Source of the DNA: Leidyana gryllorum EB-2025a
Taxonomy: Eukaryota; Apicomplexa
Direction: 5' to 3'
NCBI GenBank assembly: GCA_048772705.1
Contig: JBLWGC010000230.1
Coordinates: forward strand, 1,662,051 to 1,726,050
Length of the DNA stretch: 64,000 nucleotides
Shown here: piece by piece, positions 31,437 to 61,801 of the stretch
Numbering within the stretch: the first letter of the stretch is position 1
Layout: every line of letters begins with the position of its first letter
Program-made: the position numbers and the translations under genes
Notes under the pieces: generated by a model
The model's input: the letters and a program-made list of their open reading frames with translations, nothing else
Told to the model about the DNA's origin: nothing
The model's database searches: none

Positions 31437-31931
31437 ATGGCTCCCCCATCACGCAAGGCTCCTGCTGCTGCTGTTACGTCTGATAATGAGATCTCGGACT
31501 CGAATCGTATGGCGGATGGTGGCGACAAAAAACTTGTCCGACGCAACCATAAGAAGGACCCCAACGATTTCAGACGGGCGATCTTCAAGATCTTCAAGGC
31601 TCAGACGCTGGATAACCCGCATAAAATGAGCAAACACTCTCTGGCGGTACTGAATTCCATTCTAATCGATCTGATGCATCGCATTGGCGAAGAGGCTGGA
31701 CGCCTGTGCAAATATACCAACCGAGAGACCATGAACGTCCGCGACATACGGGCGGCTCTTCGATTGGTATTGCCTCAGGGCGAAGTGTGCGGCTACAGTG
31801 TGGAAGAAGGCACCAACAAAGTCAAGTTATACAGCGAGCTGCAACCCAAACGCAACAATGACAAGAAGGCTGGACGCGTTGTGGAGGACGAAGACGACGA
31901 CGAGGAGGAGGAGGAAGAAGTGGAGGCTTGA
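31437..31931 (+). CDS. Divergent histone H2B
   Basis: A single exon of 164 residues. The histone fold aligns with H2B: FRRAIFKIFKAQTLD (alpha-1), KMSKHSLAVLNSILIDLMHR (alpha-2), EEAGRLCKYTNRETMNVRDI (L2 and alpha-3) and AALRLVLPQGEVCGYSVEEG (alpha-C, canonical LPGELAKHAVSEG). The tail is odd: normal H2B ends soon after the TKYTS block, but here about 30 more residues end in an Asp/Glu run (EDEDDDEEEEEEVEA). The N-terminus is less basic than canonical H2B. It is probably a variant, perhaps the partner of H2A.Z as H2B.Z is in apicomplexans; this pairing is inferred. Start context acaATGG. Confidence 0.85.
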   Translation: MAPPSRKAPAAAVTSDNEISDSNRMADGGDKKLVRRNHKKDPNDFRRAIFKIFKAQTLDNPHKMSKHSLAVLNSILIDLMHRIGEEAGRLCKYTNRETMNVRDIRAALRLVLPQGEVCGYSVEEGTNKVKLYSELQPKRNNDKKAGRVVEDEDDDEEEEEEVEA

Positions 31932-32201
31932 GTTCCATCTCTGATTTCAACACAAAGGTGTGTGGACGCCCGCCCGCCCCGCTGTGCTCTCTCCCTTTCC
32001 ATCTAAGGATGATGTATTATACAGTGCCTAGTTAGAACTTTGATTACAGACGTGCAGTGCTTCTACATAAGTGACCGATAATGACTTTAATGGACATCTT
32101 TCATCTGCGCACTCACAAAGCAGCAACGCGCTTTTTCAGAGCAAAGTTTCAGTTTGTCGCATAGGGGAGGGGAGCGCATAGACGCAGCAGCAGAAAAATC
32201 A

Positions 32202-32576
32202 ATGGCCACTGGGCAATGCGGAAGAGGGAAGACTATCCTCGTGATAGCTAATGTATATCTGACTGTGGCTCTGCTCGGCTGCTTAACACAGCGATTCAGG
32301 AGGTCGGGACTGTTCTTACTCGCTGTGAGCTTTTCTTGCATATTCTCAGCTCCATCTGTCGTTGCAGGTGGCGTTCGCTAGCGCGGTGGCGTTGGGGTTC
32401 ATATCACTCTTCAACATTGCAAAGGACACACTCACCTTCAACCGCTGTCCGAACGCCGGAAAGGAACTTCAGCTGGTGAGCAGAACTATGACGAAAGTAC
32501 TAGAAACTGTGTGTAGGACATTGCTCGGGCACGTAAAGACCTTCAGGCAAGAGGCTGGGCTCCCAGTGTAGAATGA
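32202..32576 (+). CDS. DPM3: Dolichol-phosphate mannose synthase subunit 3
   Basis: Three exons (32202-32324, 32368-32475, 32517-32576) give 96 residues, matching the small size of the family. Two membrane segments (ILVIANVYLTVALLGCL; LFLLAVAFASAVALGF) are followed by the diagnostic cytosolic coil: TLTFNRCPNAGKELQL, then DIARARKDLQARG, equivalent to the FxDCPEAAxELxxEIxEARxDL block. DPM3 tethers catalytic DPM1 in the ER; dolichol-P-mannose feeds N-glycosylation, GPI and O-mannosylation. An upstream ATG at 32154 is possible but gives a hydrophilic extension. It is 29 bp before the next gene. Confidence 0.8.
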
Positions 32577-32605
32577 GAACACGAAATCATTAATGGCAAT
32601 ACTAC

Positions 32606-35397
32606 ATGAGTCATCAGCATTCTGCAAGCGCTGTCTTTGGGCACAATAGCGATGCTCCTTCCTGCTGCTTAGGACCCGCCCCCAGGGATAGGAAGCTTCG
32701 TATCACTCGAAAAGCTGAAGGATGTGCCCTCATTTGTTATTCCCTACTGCTCGTCATATGGACACCATTTGCCTTAGTCGGCTATTTACTCACAGCCCTG
32801 GGAAGCCTGCTGCTAAAACCACTACAGCTGCTCTTCAGCGCCATTATTGTACCCGACTTTGTACGACTGGCATATATTCATCGGGTGGGCCGACTACACC
32901 CAAAGTTGACGGCCCCAAATGGGCGGCCGCACTCCCGGCCCATCAGAATCGACGCTATTACGTCCCGTCGGCAAAATGTATCCATCCATACCATCGCACA
33001 ATTGCTCGATAACATCGGCTACCTAATCGTTAATCGGGAAGCCGAGCCGAGAGCTGTACTTGTCGACTGTGCTGATGCCGATGCTTGCCGACAAATTATC
33101 GCAGGCATAAGCAATGTGCATTACTCACGTCAAATGATCACTGTCGAGGCCATTCTCACCACTCATCACCATTGGGACCATATGGGAGGTAACGAGAAGA
33201 TGGCTCAACGGTCACCTGGACCCCTCGAAATATATGGCGGGGAGCATGACCGTGTTCGCGGATGCACCAAATGGCTTCGAGATGGGGATCGCTTCGAAGC
33301 TGCTGGACTTGAATTCGTCGCCATTCACGCCCCATCACACACCAGAGGCTCCATGGTCTACAAGCTTGTGTGTGAGAATGCCAAGGATTGTTTGTTCACA
33401 GGCGACACATTGTTCTGCGGGGGGTGTGGAGCATGCTTTGAAGGCACAACTGAAGAAATGAATCGAAATTTCACCCATTTGTTGCTGGACAACAATCCTC
33501 AATGCCTCCTATTCCCAGGACATGAGTATACCGGTATGTTGTTCACTCACGAGCCCACAACCCACGATCACACTACAACCCACAACCCGCGATTACACCA
33601 CACCCCACGATCACACTGACCTCTCCGCCGATCATGGAGATCTCTTCCACCTCCGAGCCAAATGCGTAACAGTCAGCTATCTTCGGTATCCCTTTGTGTC
33701 TCCCCGTGTGTGCTCACGCACACAGTAGCTCGGTGACATATGTAAACTCGTTAAATTGCAGAGAGAATCCTGATCGAGCATTTTCCGCAGCGCGCAGCCC
33801 AACTAGCAGCGCGAAATCCAGGTCGCTACTTTGCATTATGCAGCGCTCTGTGTCGAGCTCATCATCTGCGTGCACTCCCATTCCCAGCCCCAACAGTTCC
33901 CGTTCGACTGGCGGAAGAGGCGAGTTACAACTCGAACTTCGAGCCAGCATTGCGGGCATGCCTCCTCATGAAAGAAGCTCTCTTTAATCTTCGGGAGCCG
34001 CCTCCGACTAGCTCATTCCCCAACCTGGACGAGATATTACATGAAGCAAGCCCCATATTACCACCCAACTTGACAGTGAATCTTGTGCCAGCGGAGTCGC
34101 CAGAATCCCCCCGAGGACGATCGCGCACCCCTGACTATGACCGCCTGCGACCAAAGGTTGCCATGGACGATGCAGGACAGTATGTTGTGGTTGAGCCGCC
34201 TTGGATCGTGGAAACGAACGCCTCCAATCCTTTTTGTATTAACTGGAAGCGGGAGGTGGCAGATTTGATCTCTCAATTGGATCGGTCCAAGCCATCCAAT
34301 GTAAAGTAAGTATTGTCTCAGTGATCAATCACCACCCTACACTATTGTGCAGACCGCTCGCCATGTCTAAACTCCATCAATGGCGGACCGAGATCAATCA
34401 CTTGACATTGGAACCACGTGGACATAGGTGGCCGTTTCGTGTGCGAAACGATCTGTTGCGTAACTGGCCGCGGACTCTGCAGGAGGCTGAGGATGTGTTA
34501 GCGACGCTGGCCGATGCTGAAGGGGTGTACATCCCATTCTCGCGATTGGAGGCTGCTGTTTTACAAGTGTACGATGGAGAGCCTCCAGCTGCTGCATCGG
34601 AACTGGAGCGTTTGCGACAGATATTCGTTGTTCCTGGTCAGGATGACCGGGTTCAGCTGCGTGAGATAGTTGGATTCGTCACGGCTCACCTGTATGTGAA
34701 GCATGGCCAGCCATGCGACATGGCAACCCGTGAGAATCGGGAGACTCGTGCTCGTCCGCGAGCCGGACCTTTGGCTATGGTGAGTCGACGAAGTCCAAGT
34801 GCGATGAATACGGAAGGAAGTCCGTCGCTGAGCCGTAAACATGGAAGTGCGATTCGAATGGAGCAGGAAATAGCTAAGCAGAACTTCACCACGCCACCGG
34901 ATCCTGATACTCCACAACTGCGACTGGAAGATGGGGTGCAAGTACACGATTTCACAGACTGTTGGATTTGTCAAGGACAGGCCATTCGCGGGATGGCTGC
35001 TCGACAGCTGGAATTGGCTCGAACTGGAACGATGTACAGTAGTCGTCGGCATGGCTTTACGACTATAATTACAGCAGCAGAGTCTGAAGTTGAATCGGAG
35101 ACACCTGGAAGAAGTTGGGGGAATGCCGCGGCCACTTCGAGTCAGGAGCGTCTGAATCGGATAAGTTCCTATCCCACAGCGGCCAGTACTTTGAGTAGCT
35201 GCGTGAATGTGGCGGATGGTGATGTGACAGTAAGAGATCTGAGGCCCCCTCTGCAAGGTCGAAGTCTAATGGTGTTGAGTGGAGACTTCGAGGTCGCGGC
35301 TCCCACGATCACTAACAGGGGCAATAGTTCGCAGTACGTGAGCCTTTTCACTCTTAGTTCTATAGGAGGGGAGCCAAGCCCCGAGTTGGATGTTTAG
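32606..35397 (+). CDS. Membrane-anchored metallo-beta-lactamase-fold hydrolase (glyoxalase II-like)
   Basis: Exons 32606-33533, 33762-34305 and 34353-35397 give 838 residues. An N-terminal hydrophobic pair (ALICYSLLLVIWTPFALVGY and further) precedes a full metallo-beta-lactamase domain. Metal ligands of the glyoxalase II group are present: THHHWDHMGG, SHTRGS, FTGDTLFCGG and FPGHEYT. After the domain, RILIEHFPQRAAQLAARNPG begins a long C-terminal region. It includes a helical pair of EF-hand-like spacing (EGVYIPFSRLEAAVLQVYDG, then a loop DDRVQLREIVGFV) and a Ser/Arg-rich disordered end. Glyoxalase II hydrolyses S-lactoylglutathione; the fused tail of about 500 residues makes the substrate uncertain. 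The first intron is unusually long (228 nt). Confidence 0.75.
33546..33620 (+). repeat. Degenerate intronic repeat
   Basis: Imperfect repeats of a CAACCCACGATCACACTA-like unit lie inside the first intron of the hydrolase gene and partly explain its length. Confidence 0.5.
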
Positions 35398-35610
35398 GTG
35401 CACCTCACACGACAGAACGAAATAACTCTCTCCTTCATCGGGCTAAATAAAGATTACAGTGGGTGGATCTCCCCAGTTTGCGGACCAATAATTAACAAGG
35501 CGAAGTGGGCCCAATCTCACTATTTGTATGTGCACTGACGTGATACAAACCTTCATCGTGCGAGTTGAATTCCCGAGCATAACTGTACGTCAACCTACCG
35601 CCATCACGGG

Positions 35611-37354
35611 ATGAAACGATCTACAAGTGCTCCCGCTGCACAAACCCGTATCCCACTCGGTCTCAATCGCCATTGGCTGATTGCCATCGCGTGTGTCCTT
35701 TGCGTCATCAATGGTCCAGTAGTTTTGAACTGGCCTCCAATTCGTTCTCTTTTGGTGGAGTCCGGTGTTTACTCATGGAGATGCAAAGTCGGAGACCCGC
35801 TGGACTCGGATCTTACCTGCGCGGAACAACGCAAAGCCATCGCGTTGTTAGGGAATCTTGGCCAAACCTTCATGTTTGTTGGATCGGTTTTGGCCGGATA
35901 TGTCGCTGACACCTTCGGCCCCAGACTGGCCGGCTGCCTTGGCTCCTTGTTCTTCGTCATCCAGCATATGTGCACAGCTGTCTCAACTCAATCGTTTCAG
36001 CTGTACATACCGGCGTACATATTCGCTGGCTTGGGAATAGAGATGAGTTTCTTTGCACTCATTACCATTGCGAATCTGTATCCTCGGAACCAAGCGTTCG
36101 CACTCTCTGTCATGGGAACGTTCAGATCGATATCAATGGCATATGCGCTCTTCCAAGGAGCCGTCACCGTACCAGGACGATTCAATATTCGCGCAATGAG
36201 TATCTTATGTGCATCCATCGCCTTAGGAATGGGTGTCCTCTCCTTCTTTATCCTTCCCACTGAACCTTTCCGTCTGATCAAAGACAAGCGACCTCCTGCA
36301 CTGGAAAATGGTGATGTCGACCTGGAGCAACCAGGTCCAGTCGACTCTGGTGTACAGGACAGTTCCGATCATCCTGCCGAATTGATACCTATGGCTAGTA
36401 CCGCGATCCCGGAAACCAATATGGACCTTCTGAAGCGCGCTCTTCGTCTGGCTGCGAAACCTGTGTACCTGGCCTGGATTGTTTACTTTGCATTGGCATA
36501 TTCCCGCGGAGTATTCTATGCTCTCAGTCTGCAGGACCAACATCCTGACGTTGTTGATGCTTATGGTGAGTGTGATTAGTGGTGTATTGTACGCTTTGGA
36601 CCATTCCGCGATTCCTGATCGATGCAAAGATCTGATCGCTCAGGAAAGGCAATGTGACGGGTTCGGCACAACATGTCTCGCTCGTGTGTGTTGTGCGTGT
36701 CGTGCGCCCAATCGGCGGTTCTTGCACCTGTTCTTCCCTCTCAATTCGTTCTTCTTCAGCGATTCTCTCACCTCTGAGTTTCCTCCCCTGCCCTTTCCTG
36801 GGGTACTTAGCCGACAAGGTCGGCATGCTCTGGGTAAGTTTGTGGCAGAACAGTGACCTTACAGATGGGTTCTTTGATGCATAGGTCTTGACACTACTGA
36901 ATACGACTGGCACTGTGATGTACATCTGCCTGGCGTCGGGTACGAGTCTAGCTGCCCAATGGATTGCTGTTCTGGGGAGTTGCATATTGATGTCCTTCTT
37001 GGCTAGTCAAAACTATTGTTACATAGCCGGCGCATACAGCGAGAAAATGCAAGGAAAGCTGGCTGGCTTTGCCATGCTGGTTGCTGGATTGGTGAGTCAG
37101 TCGCGTTGTGTGAGGATGAAGTCGATGTTCTGCAGCTTAATTTTGTAAACACACCATTGTACAATTGGGCCACCGACTCTGACCACTTCCAATCTGTAAA
37201 TTATCTATATCTGGGAGTGAGTGGTCTGCTGTTCTGTTTGTTGGGTTTCCTGGTCCTGAAAAGGAAGACGACAGAAGGGTACCAGGCCAGGCATCCAACG
37301 GAGGAGGAGGAAGTCACCGCCACTTTGGTTGTGGCAGGAAAGGAGAGTAGCTAG
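35611..37354 (+). CDS. MFS transporter, SLC43/ApiAT-like
   Basis: Exons 35611-36565, 36760-36833, 36885-37091 and 37136-37354 give 484 residues with about 12 membrane segments. The first helix LIAIACVLCVINGPVVLNW is followed by a luminal loop with Cys residues (YSWRCKVGD, LTCAEQ). Then LAGYVADTFGPRLAGCLGSL is the MFS A-motif. A charged central loop (residues about 220-275) separates the two halves, and a second A-like motif FLGYLADKVGMLW starts the third exon block. This pattern is shared by SLC43 amino-acid carriers and the apicomplexan ApiAT group. The substrate is not deducible. The C-terminus is cytosolic and acidic (EEEEVTATLV). The first intron (194 nt) is long for this window. Confidence 0.8.
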
Positions 37355-37511
37355 GGATGCGCGAAGGAGTGGAGTAGCCACTATTTTGTGCTCTCAGCGC
37401 AGATTTAGAGTTGCTGTGACGAACCACTTCTCACTTCGAATCAACCAATCTCCTCTGCCCCTTTAAGTAAATCAACTTGAGTCAAAATTAGTTTATTTCC
37501 AACCGTATGAG

Positions 37512-56601
<19,090 letters not shown>

Positions 56602-56727
56602 AAACATCAGCAAGAACTTAGCAGTCAGCCGACCCTGCTCTTCGTGGGAGGCAACCATACCACCTGATCGGTCGTATCAATAACCTCATAGTCACTATCT
56701 ACACCTCCAAATGACATTGATATACGC

Positions 56728-58720
56728 CTAACTATCTCTATCGGGAACAGTGGGTACAGTGCTGGTGTCCTGGGAGGACTCATCTTGCGACACCACAACT
56801 GCCTTCCTCTCCATGGCTGAAGGAGCGGCATCGGTCGGTGCACGTCGAATAAACGCAGAGCTATACTGCTGCATTTCCTGTTCCTGGATGGATTGCACTT
56901 CACCGCCCTCCACTCTATTCAGCATCGCAGACATGAGAGACCACCCTCGGTCGAACATCTGCTTGACGGCGAAGGTGGCTCGGTAAACTGGCCCGGATGC
57001 TCCGACCAAGAGCCAGGCAGCGCCTCTCTGAGCGACTGAGCCCGGGTCCGAGCGTATTTCGTCCACCAACAGGTGCCAGTTGTCACTCCAGGCAAAACCT
57101 TGTGATGCAGGAACGTAGACATTCAGCAGAGTCCCACAGAAATTGGGCATGGGAGGATGGGGGCCACTTCCAGAACCACCACACGGCTGCGTCTCGCCTG
57201 TAGGGCTCCGGCGAGCATGTGCGGCAGGCGGTCTGGGCGGCACCCAATCCTCGGGCACTACATCAGCAAATACACGAAGGAGGGTCCTAATGAGCAGCAT
57301 AGGCAGAGCAACCACTGCGGCGAGCAGGATCTGCAGCAGAGAAGTGATGATGCAGGCAGGTCGCCAATTCACCCACTGGGAGCAGAATCAGTTTGGCGAG
57401 CAGTCCTTGACCACTTAGTTCGTGCCAGAATCGGTGGTATTTGAAGAGTCCTACATGACGCCAGAACTCCAGCCTGTCAGGATCATAAAAGTCAAAGGTG
57501 TCAAAGTCTTCTGGCCGGCCCGGCCGGAGGTCTGGATCTCTGATGTCTCTGTCGCCAGAAACGGGCACGACAGTACCGTCTGGGCCGAGACATCCAGGCA
57601 CGGCTTTCCTGAGATAATCGACGACACAAACATTGAACAGACAACTCTTGAGTTGGGCGGCCTGGACAGCATCCCAACCTTCACTCTTCTTCAGCAGTCC
57701 GCCTACTTGTGGTGATCGATCACCCCCTCTCCCCACTTTGGCTGTATCGTTCAGAGCGCTAAGACTTCTCGGCGGGATTGAGAAGTCCGTCATGATGACC
57801 GTACCACTGTCCGACGACGACGACGGGACATCCAGCGACATCTCCTCCAAGTCACCATCAGCTTCACCCAACCTCAAGAAAGGCTTGATGTCCTTTGTCC
57901 ACCCCATCACTCTACCGCTGAGTGCTCCTTCGTCCTCCTCCTTGGCTTCCAGACGTCTCATCAAAGGGCCCGCTGGTTTGACCGCAGGTATCACTTCTTT
58001 ACAATGATCAACACATGACATGAAGCTGACCAGTGGTCGACATTTGAGTTCGTTTCGAACTTCAATGGGGGGAAGCAAATGGTCCAACTTGTCCGCCCGT
58101 TCATCCTTTGGACTGCCGCTAGAGGGCTTCTTGGGGACATTGCCGGGGGGTGGGTTGGTGCCGATCTGAGAATCGTCCCGGGACTTTTTGTTCTCCTTGG
58201 CTTTCTCTTTCTCTTTCTCTTCCTCTTTCTCTCTCTCCTTCTTGTCTTTCTCTTTCTTCTCTTTGATCTTTTCCTTCGCTTTGTCGTCTTGGTCAGAATG
58301 AGCCTTCTGTCTGCCCTCCCACACCTCCTTGACTTTACTCCAGAGACCCATTTCGGCTCCTACGTTTGCAGAGGCAGCTTTATCTTCCTTCTCGTCTTCA
58401 GCATCACCTCCCAGCCAATTATTCCACCCGTCAGGGATACTCCGCTTCATAGTGTCCAGCCAAGTTTCAGTTTGATTGACGACTGGCTCCCTCCGCGGAT
58501 CCCATAGGATGTTGTTGTGCTCTTCGGGTTGGTGATCAACATGATCTACGGTAGCGGTTGTACTAGTACTAGTACTACTTTTCGTAGTATAGGCAGGGGA
58601 TTGAGTTGGTACAACCCATTCTTTTACAGCATCAATATACTTGCGAGGTGCATTCCAAAAGGATTCCTCCGCTTGACCACTCACATGTACCAATATGAAG
58701 GCCAAACTCAGCAGGTGCAT
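56728..58720 (-). CDS. Secretory-pathway membrane protein, Lys/Glu-rich
   Basis: Exons 58720-57377 and 57330-56728 (46-nt intron) give 648 residues. MHLLSLAFILVHVSGQA is a signal peptide. The lumenal part has a Thr/Ser run from a CTAGTA-like repeat at 58559-58577, then a highly charged helix (KEKIKEKKEKDKKEREKEEE). Two Cys-containing regions follow (SFMSCVDHCKEVIPAV; LKSCLFNVCVVDYLRKAVPG) that resemble each other in Cys spacing (CxxxC before a VIPAV/AVPG end). A membrane segment is created at the splice junction (KLILLP joined to ILLAAVVALPMLLI). The cytosolic tail is Pro-rich, then helical. Function unknown. It converges on the HECT gene. Confidence 0.6.
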
Positions 58721-58787
58721 GACTCGATAAATTTGCTATATCCGCCGATCTAGGGTTGGTGCATGCTAACACATTTCTGATTCAAGA

Positions 58788-59450
58788 ATGGCTGGAGCTG
58801 CAAAGTTTGCATCACAAGATATCAAGGATGTCATCGCCGCTGAGGCGGGCGACATTGAGAACACTCCTGGACCCCAGGGATACTACGAAGAGATGGTCAA
58901 CAGTGAGCTCATTCCCGCTGAGCTCCCTTGCGAAGCCTACGGTCTGTGGAATAACCAGGGATACCTCCTCGCCGCTGCCAGCGCTGACGGCATGAACGCG
59001 TGGTACTTCCACTGCAATGCTGGCGAAATGCCCTACTGGTCGGATACCAGCTATCCTGCCGAGGACAGAGAAGGCAATGCAATCAACGTTACCGAAGGAC
59101 AACTCATGGCTGATTTCATCGCCGGAACCAGCACCTTCTTCTACATCAACGGCGAAAGATTCACCCTTACCGGTTCGAGAGAAGGCCACGATGATGAGTT
59201 CGCTTATCTCTGTACATGCAGTGCCTCCTCCGGACGTGGTGCTATTGCCACCTTCGACACAGCTGGCACTGGTGTCTCCATCCACATTTTCTCCACCTCT
59301 CCTGCCGTGAGAACTGAAGAGCGTGTCGGCCTCGACAAGATCGGCCCTGACTTTGACAATGCCGCTGTCGATGCTCGTGGCGCTCTTCCCGACAAGATCT
59401 CCAAGTACACCAGCGAGACATACAGTCCTTTCTACTACACTGCCAGTTAA
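58788..59450 (+). CDS. Profilin, apicomplexan type
   Basis: A single exon of 220 residues with C/T-ending codon bias suggesting high expression. AYGLWNNQGYLLAAASADG, then REGNAINVTEGQLMADFIAG, STFFYINGERFTLTGSREG, and FAYLCTCSASSGRGAIATF followed by TAGTGVSIHIF, match the profilin-like fold of apicomplexans (an opening strand with AA-DG, a G-N acidic-loop region, and a C-terminal strand-helix). The protein is longer than the usual 160-170 residues, with about 40 extra at the C-terminus ending TYSPFYYTAS. Profilin binds actin monomers; in apicomplexans it supports motility. The assignment is by pattern, not alignment. Start context gaATGG. Confidence 0.65.
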   Translation: MAGAAKFASQDIKDVIAAEAGDIENTPGPQGYYEEMVNSELIPAELPCEAYGLWNNQGYLLAAASADGMNAWYFHCNAGEMPYWSDTSYPAEDREGNAINVTEGQLMADFIAGTSTFFYINGERFTLTGSREGHDDEFAYLCTCSASSGRGAIATFDTAGTGVSIHIFSTSPAVRTEERVGLDKIGPDFDNAAVDARGALPDKISKYTSETYSPFYYTAS

Positions 59451-59572
59451 ATGATACATGACGCCCAACATCCATATATGTTCAATGGTGATTGAAGAGT
59501 CTCAGAAAGCTGAAGCCGTTCGAGATGTTCTTGTCCGTTTGAGACTCCAATGCGGCCTACGCAAGCTCTGTG

Positions 59573-60253
59573 TCACCGTAAAGGTACAGGCTGATGTTGA
59601 CCAATAAATGTAAGGGCTTCAAAAAGGCTTGCCGCATGGATGGGCGCTCGCACCCTCTTCCTCCTGGTGACCAGGACCACCTGAGAAGCGTTTCCTTTCG
59701 GAGGCCGAGCTGCCACGTTGGATTCGTCTTCCGGAACCTCTGTTGGAGGCGTTAACCGCGACTTGAGCTCTTCGACTCCACTCAAGACAATTTGCTCATC
59801 AATGGGGCGACCATCTCTCATGTCTATGCCGTCCAAGATCATTCGCGCCTCACCTGGCTCCCCCAATTTGTACATCAGCCCCGGACTGTCCGAGCCAAAA
59901 TCTATGTATTCCACGCACTGATTGCTGGAAGATGTCTTTGGATCCGAGGCAACATCGCCAGCTGGTGGGTAAGGGGCCTGCGTCTTTTTCAAGTATGCGT
60001 GCAGTTTGTGATGGAAGGATCGGATATCTTCATCAGGGTGACTAGCGAAGTAGCCAGAGAGCTCTCCGTGGGACTGATAGAAGTTTGTGACAAGAAGGTC
60101 TATGTAGTACCTAACCTGGTCAGTCCACTGGTTCAGACAAGCTGCTACACTATCATTTGCGGCGGATGCATATAGGGGTCTGCAGGGGTATCTGAGACCC
60201 ACTGTTCAACTATCTAACCTCGGAACGAATGGACTTATATTGAAGCGACGCAT
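59573..60253 (-). CDS. Hypothetical protein
   Basis: Exons 60253-60219 and 60179-59573 (39-nt intron) give 213 residues starting MRRFNISPFVPRPLYASAAN, an Arg/Ser/Ala-rich N-terminus that could target mitochondria. The middle has aromatic helices (WTDQVRYYIDLLVTNFYQSH, SFHHKLHAYLKK) and the C-terminus is basic (VLVTRRKRVRAPIHA). No domain was recognised. It lies 55 bp downstream of the next minus-strand gene's stop. Confidence 0.5.
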
Positions 60254-60308
60254 TTTTCATTCATGCACACACGTGTTTGGTGTCTCCAGAACAAAGCACG
60301 CATCCGAG

Positions 60309-61630
60309 CTAAAACCTAACAGAAGAATTGGCCTCGGTATTGGTCTGCGTCTCGGGATCGCTCTCTTCTAAAGACTGGCGAGCTCGTAAAGCTTTCGCCA
60401 TCATATTGGGGTGTCCAGTGGGTCTAGGTAGCGATATCGGCGAGTTGTTTAGATCTGCACTCACACTCTGTTGCGTACTCGGGAAATCCTCTTGGCTGCC
60501 CGCTCTCTTTCAGCCCATTCGGGGTCAGCGTACTTGTCCTATGTGTGTTGTGTTGAGCGCGGCACTAATATGTGCTCTCACCTCTATCATAACATTGCTT
60601 TGAAGATCGAAGGAGCTCTGATGTCTTGGTTGAGAATCGAAAGGATGAGTTCCTGGTTCCTCATCCTCATCGTAGTCAGGTCCCGCCGATGAAGAAGGCT
60701 CATCCTCATCATCGACGTGAGCAGCGGCCAGTCTGGCGAGCTCAGCTGGAGTGTACTTGGGGAAGCCTGTGGGGTTGCGTCCCTTGCGCCTTGCATAATT
60801 AGAGCCTCCCTGTTTGAGTGGTGCCTCACTGGCTTCACCTCCGATCAACTGCTGAGCAGTTTCACGGAAGTTAACTCTTCCACTGGGTGATGGGGCAATG
60901 AAGCCGGTGGCTGTGGACCGGCTGGAGGCAAAGAGCTTTGGGAGCTCCCATTCAAGGCCGGGCATGAGATCGAGAGTTTCACTCATGTCACTGTCCTGAA
61001 CGTTCGGACGTTCTCCATCTTGGATCATCCTCTCCATGCGGCGAAGTTCGTCAGTGGTCTCCAAAGTCATACCTTGGAAGACATTCTTGCGAACAGTATC
61101 GGCCTAGCGGAGGCTGTGGTAGACGACAGGTATGCTAAAGACTTACGAGCCGTTCGAGGACGTGTGCTCGTTGGATGACTCTCCTAAGATAAAAGGGGGT
61201 CAGGTACAAAGTCATGAGTTGTGTCTGCATGATAGTGCGTGTGGCATGGGATCCGGAGAACAAGGATTGAAGCTTACAATGGCTTTCTTGTGGACAATTT
61301 TGCCAGTGGGGAGAACCGCTTCCGCTCGGTCACTCTCTTCGGCTTCGTCATTCTCGTTGAGGTCCTTTACGCTTTCGATGAACAAGTTTAGTCCCAACCG
61401 TGTGAATTTCTCATACAAGTCCATCTCTGCGCCAAGAATAGCATGGTGTGCTGAGGCCTTCCCACTTACCCTCAGCGAATATAGCCAGATCAAAGTCTTC
61501 TTCAGTTAAGTTCTCCAACAGGGTGGACATAGGGGCGCAAGAGAAAGCCATCAGGCTCTACAGTCAGCCAGCATCACGCGATAATACAACCCGGACTCAC
61601 CAAATGTCTCTCGTCATACTCACTTGCCAT
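60309..61630 (-). CDS. Hypothetical charged helical protein
   Basis: Seven exons (61630-61601, 61557-61470, 61426-61278, 61224-61147, 61103-60582, 60538-60465, 60423-60309) join in frame to 351 residues. The N-terminal half is helical (LTEEDFDLAIFAEEMDLYEK, FTRLGLNLFIESVKDLNEND, LYLTPFYLRRVIQRAHVLER). The C-terminal half is disordered, acidic and Ser/Pro-rich, ending with a basic helix (WAERERAAKRISRVRNR). No signal peptide or membrane segment. No family was recognised; the frame continuity through six introns makes the gene itself likely. Confidence 0.55.
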
Positions 61631-61801
61631 GGCTGACGACTGTGAATATCTTAATGCAACAGTTCTTCAGGACGATCTGGTCATCCAACCGAAAATGTGC
61701 GGAGCGTGCAGCCAACATGTTCCATATCTATTGATAGACACGCACGTCAGGAAGGTCCCACGGCCCTCGTAAATCACTGTTGAGAACCTTTGTGCGACCC
61801 A

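Noticed and set aside
31252-31629. Plus-strand frame with a Leu/Val-rich stretch
   Set aside because: It overlaps the H2B coding start in another frame; the hydrophobic part is the H2B upstream DNA and the rest is a shadow.
32362-32571. Reading DPM3 without its second intron (ending in TFRQEAGLPV)
   Set aside because: Using the AG at 32516 gives DIARARKDLQARG, which matches the DPM3 C-terminal coil and keeps frame, while the unspliced frame does not.
36480-36856. Continuous frame read through the first MFS intron
   Set aside because: It is in another frame, loses the transporter's second half, and clear GT-AG sites restore the MFS sequence.
58079-58507. Plus-strand frame with apparent membrane segments (Phe/Leu-rich)
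   Set aside because: It is the antisense of the Lys/Glu-rich helix of the minus-strand secretory protein; AAG/GAG codons read as CTT/CTC give false hydrophobicity.
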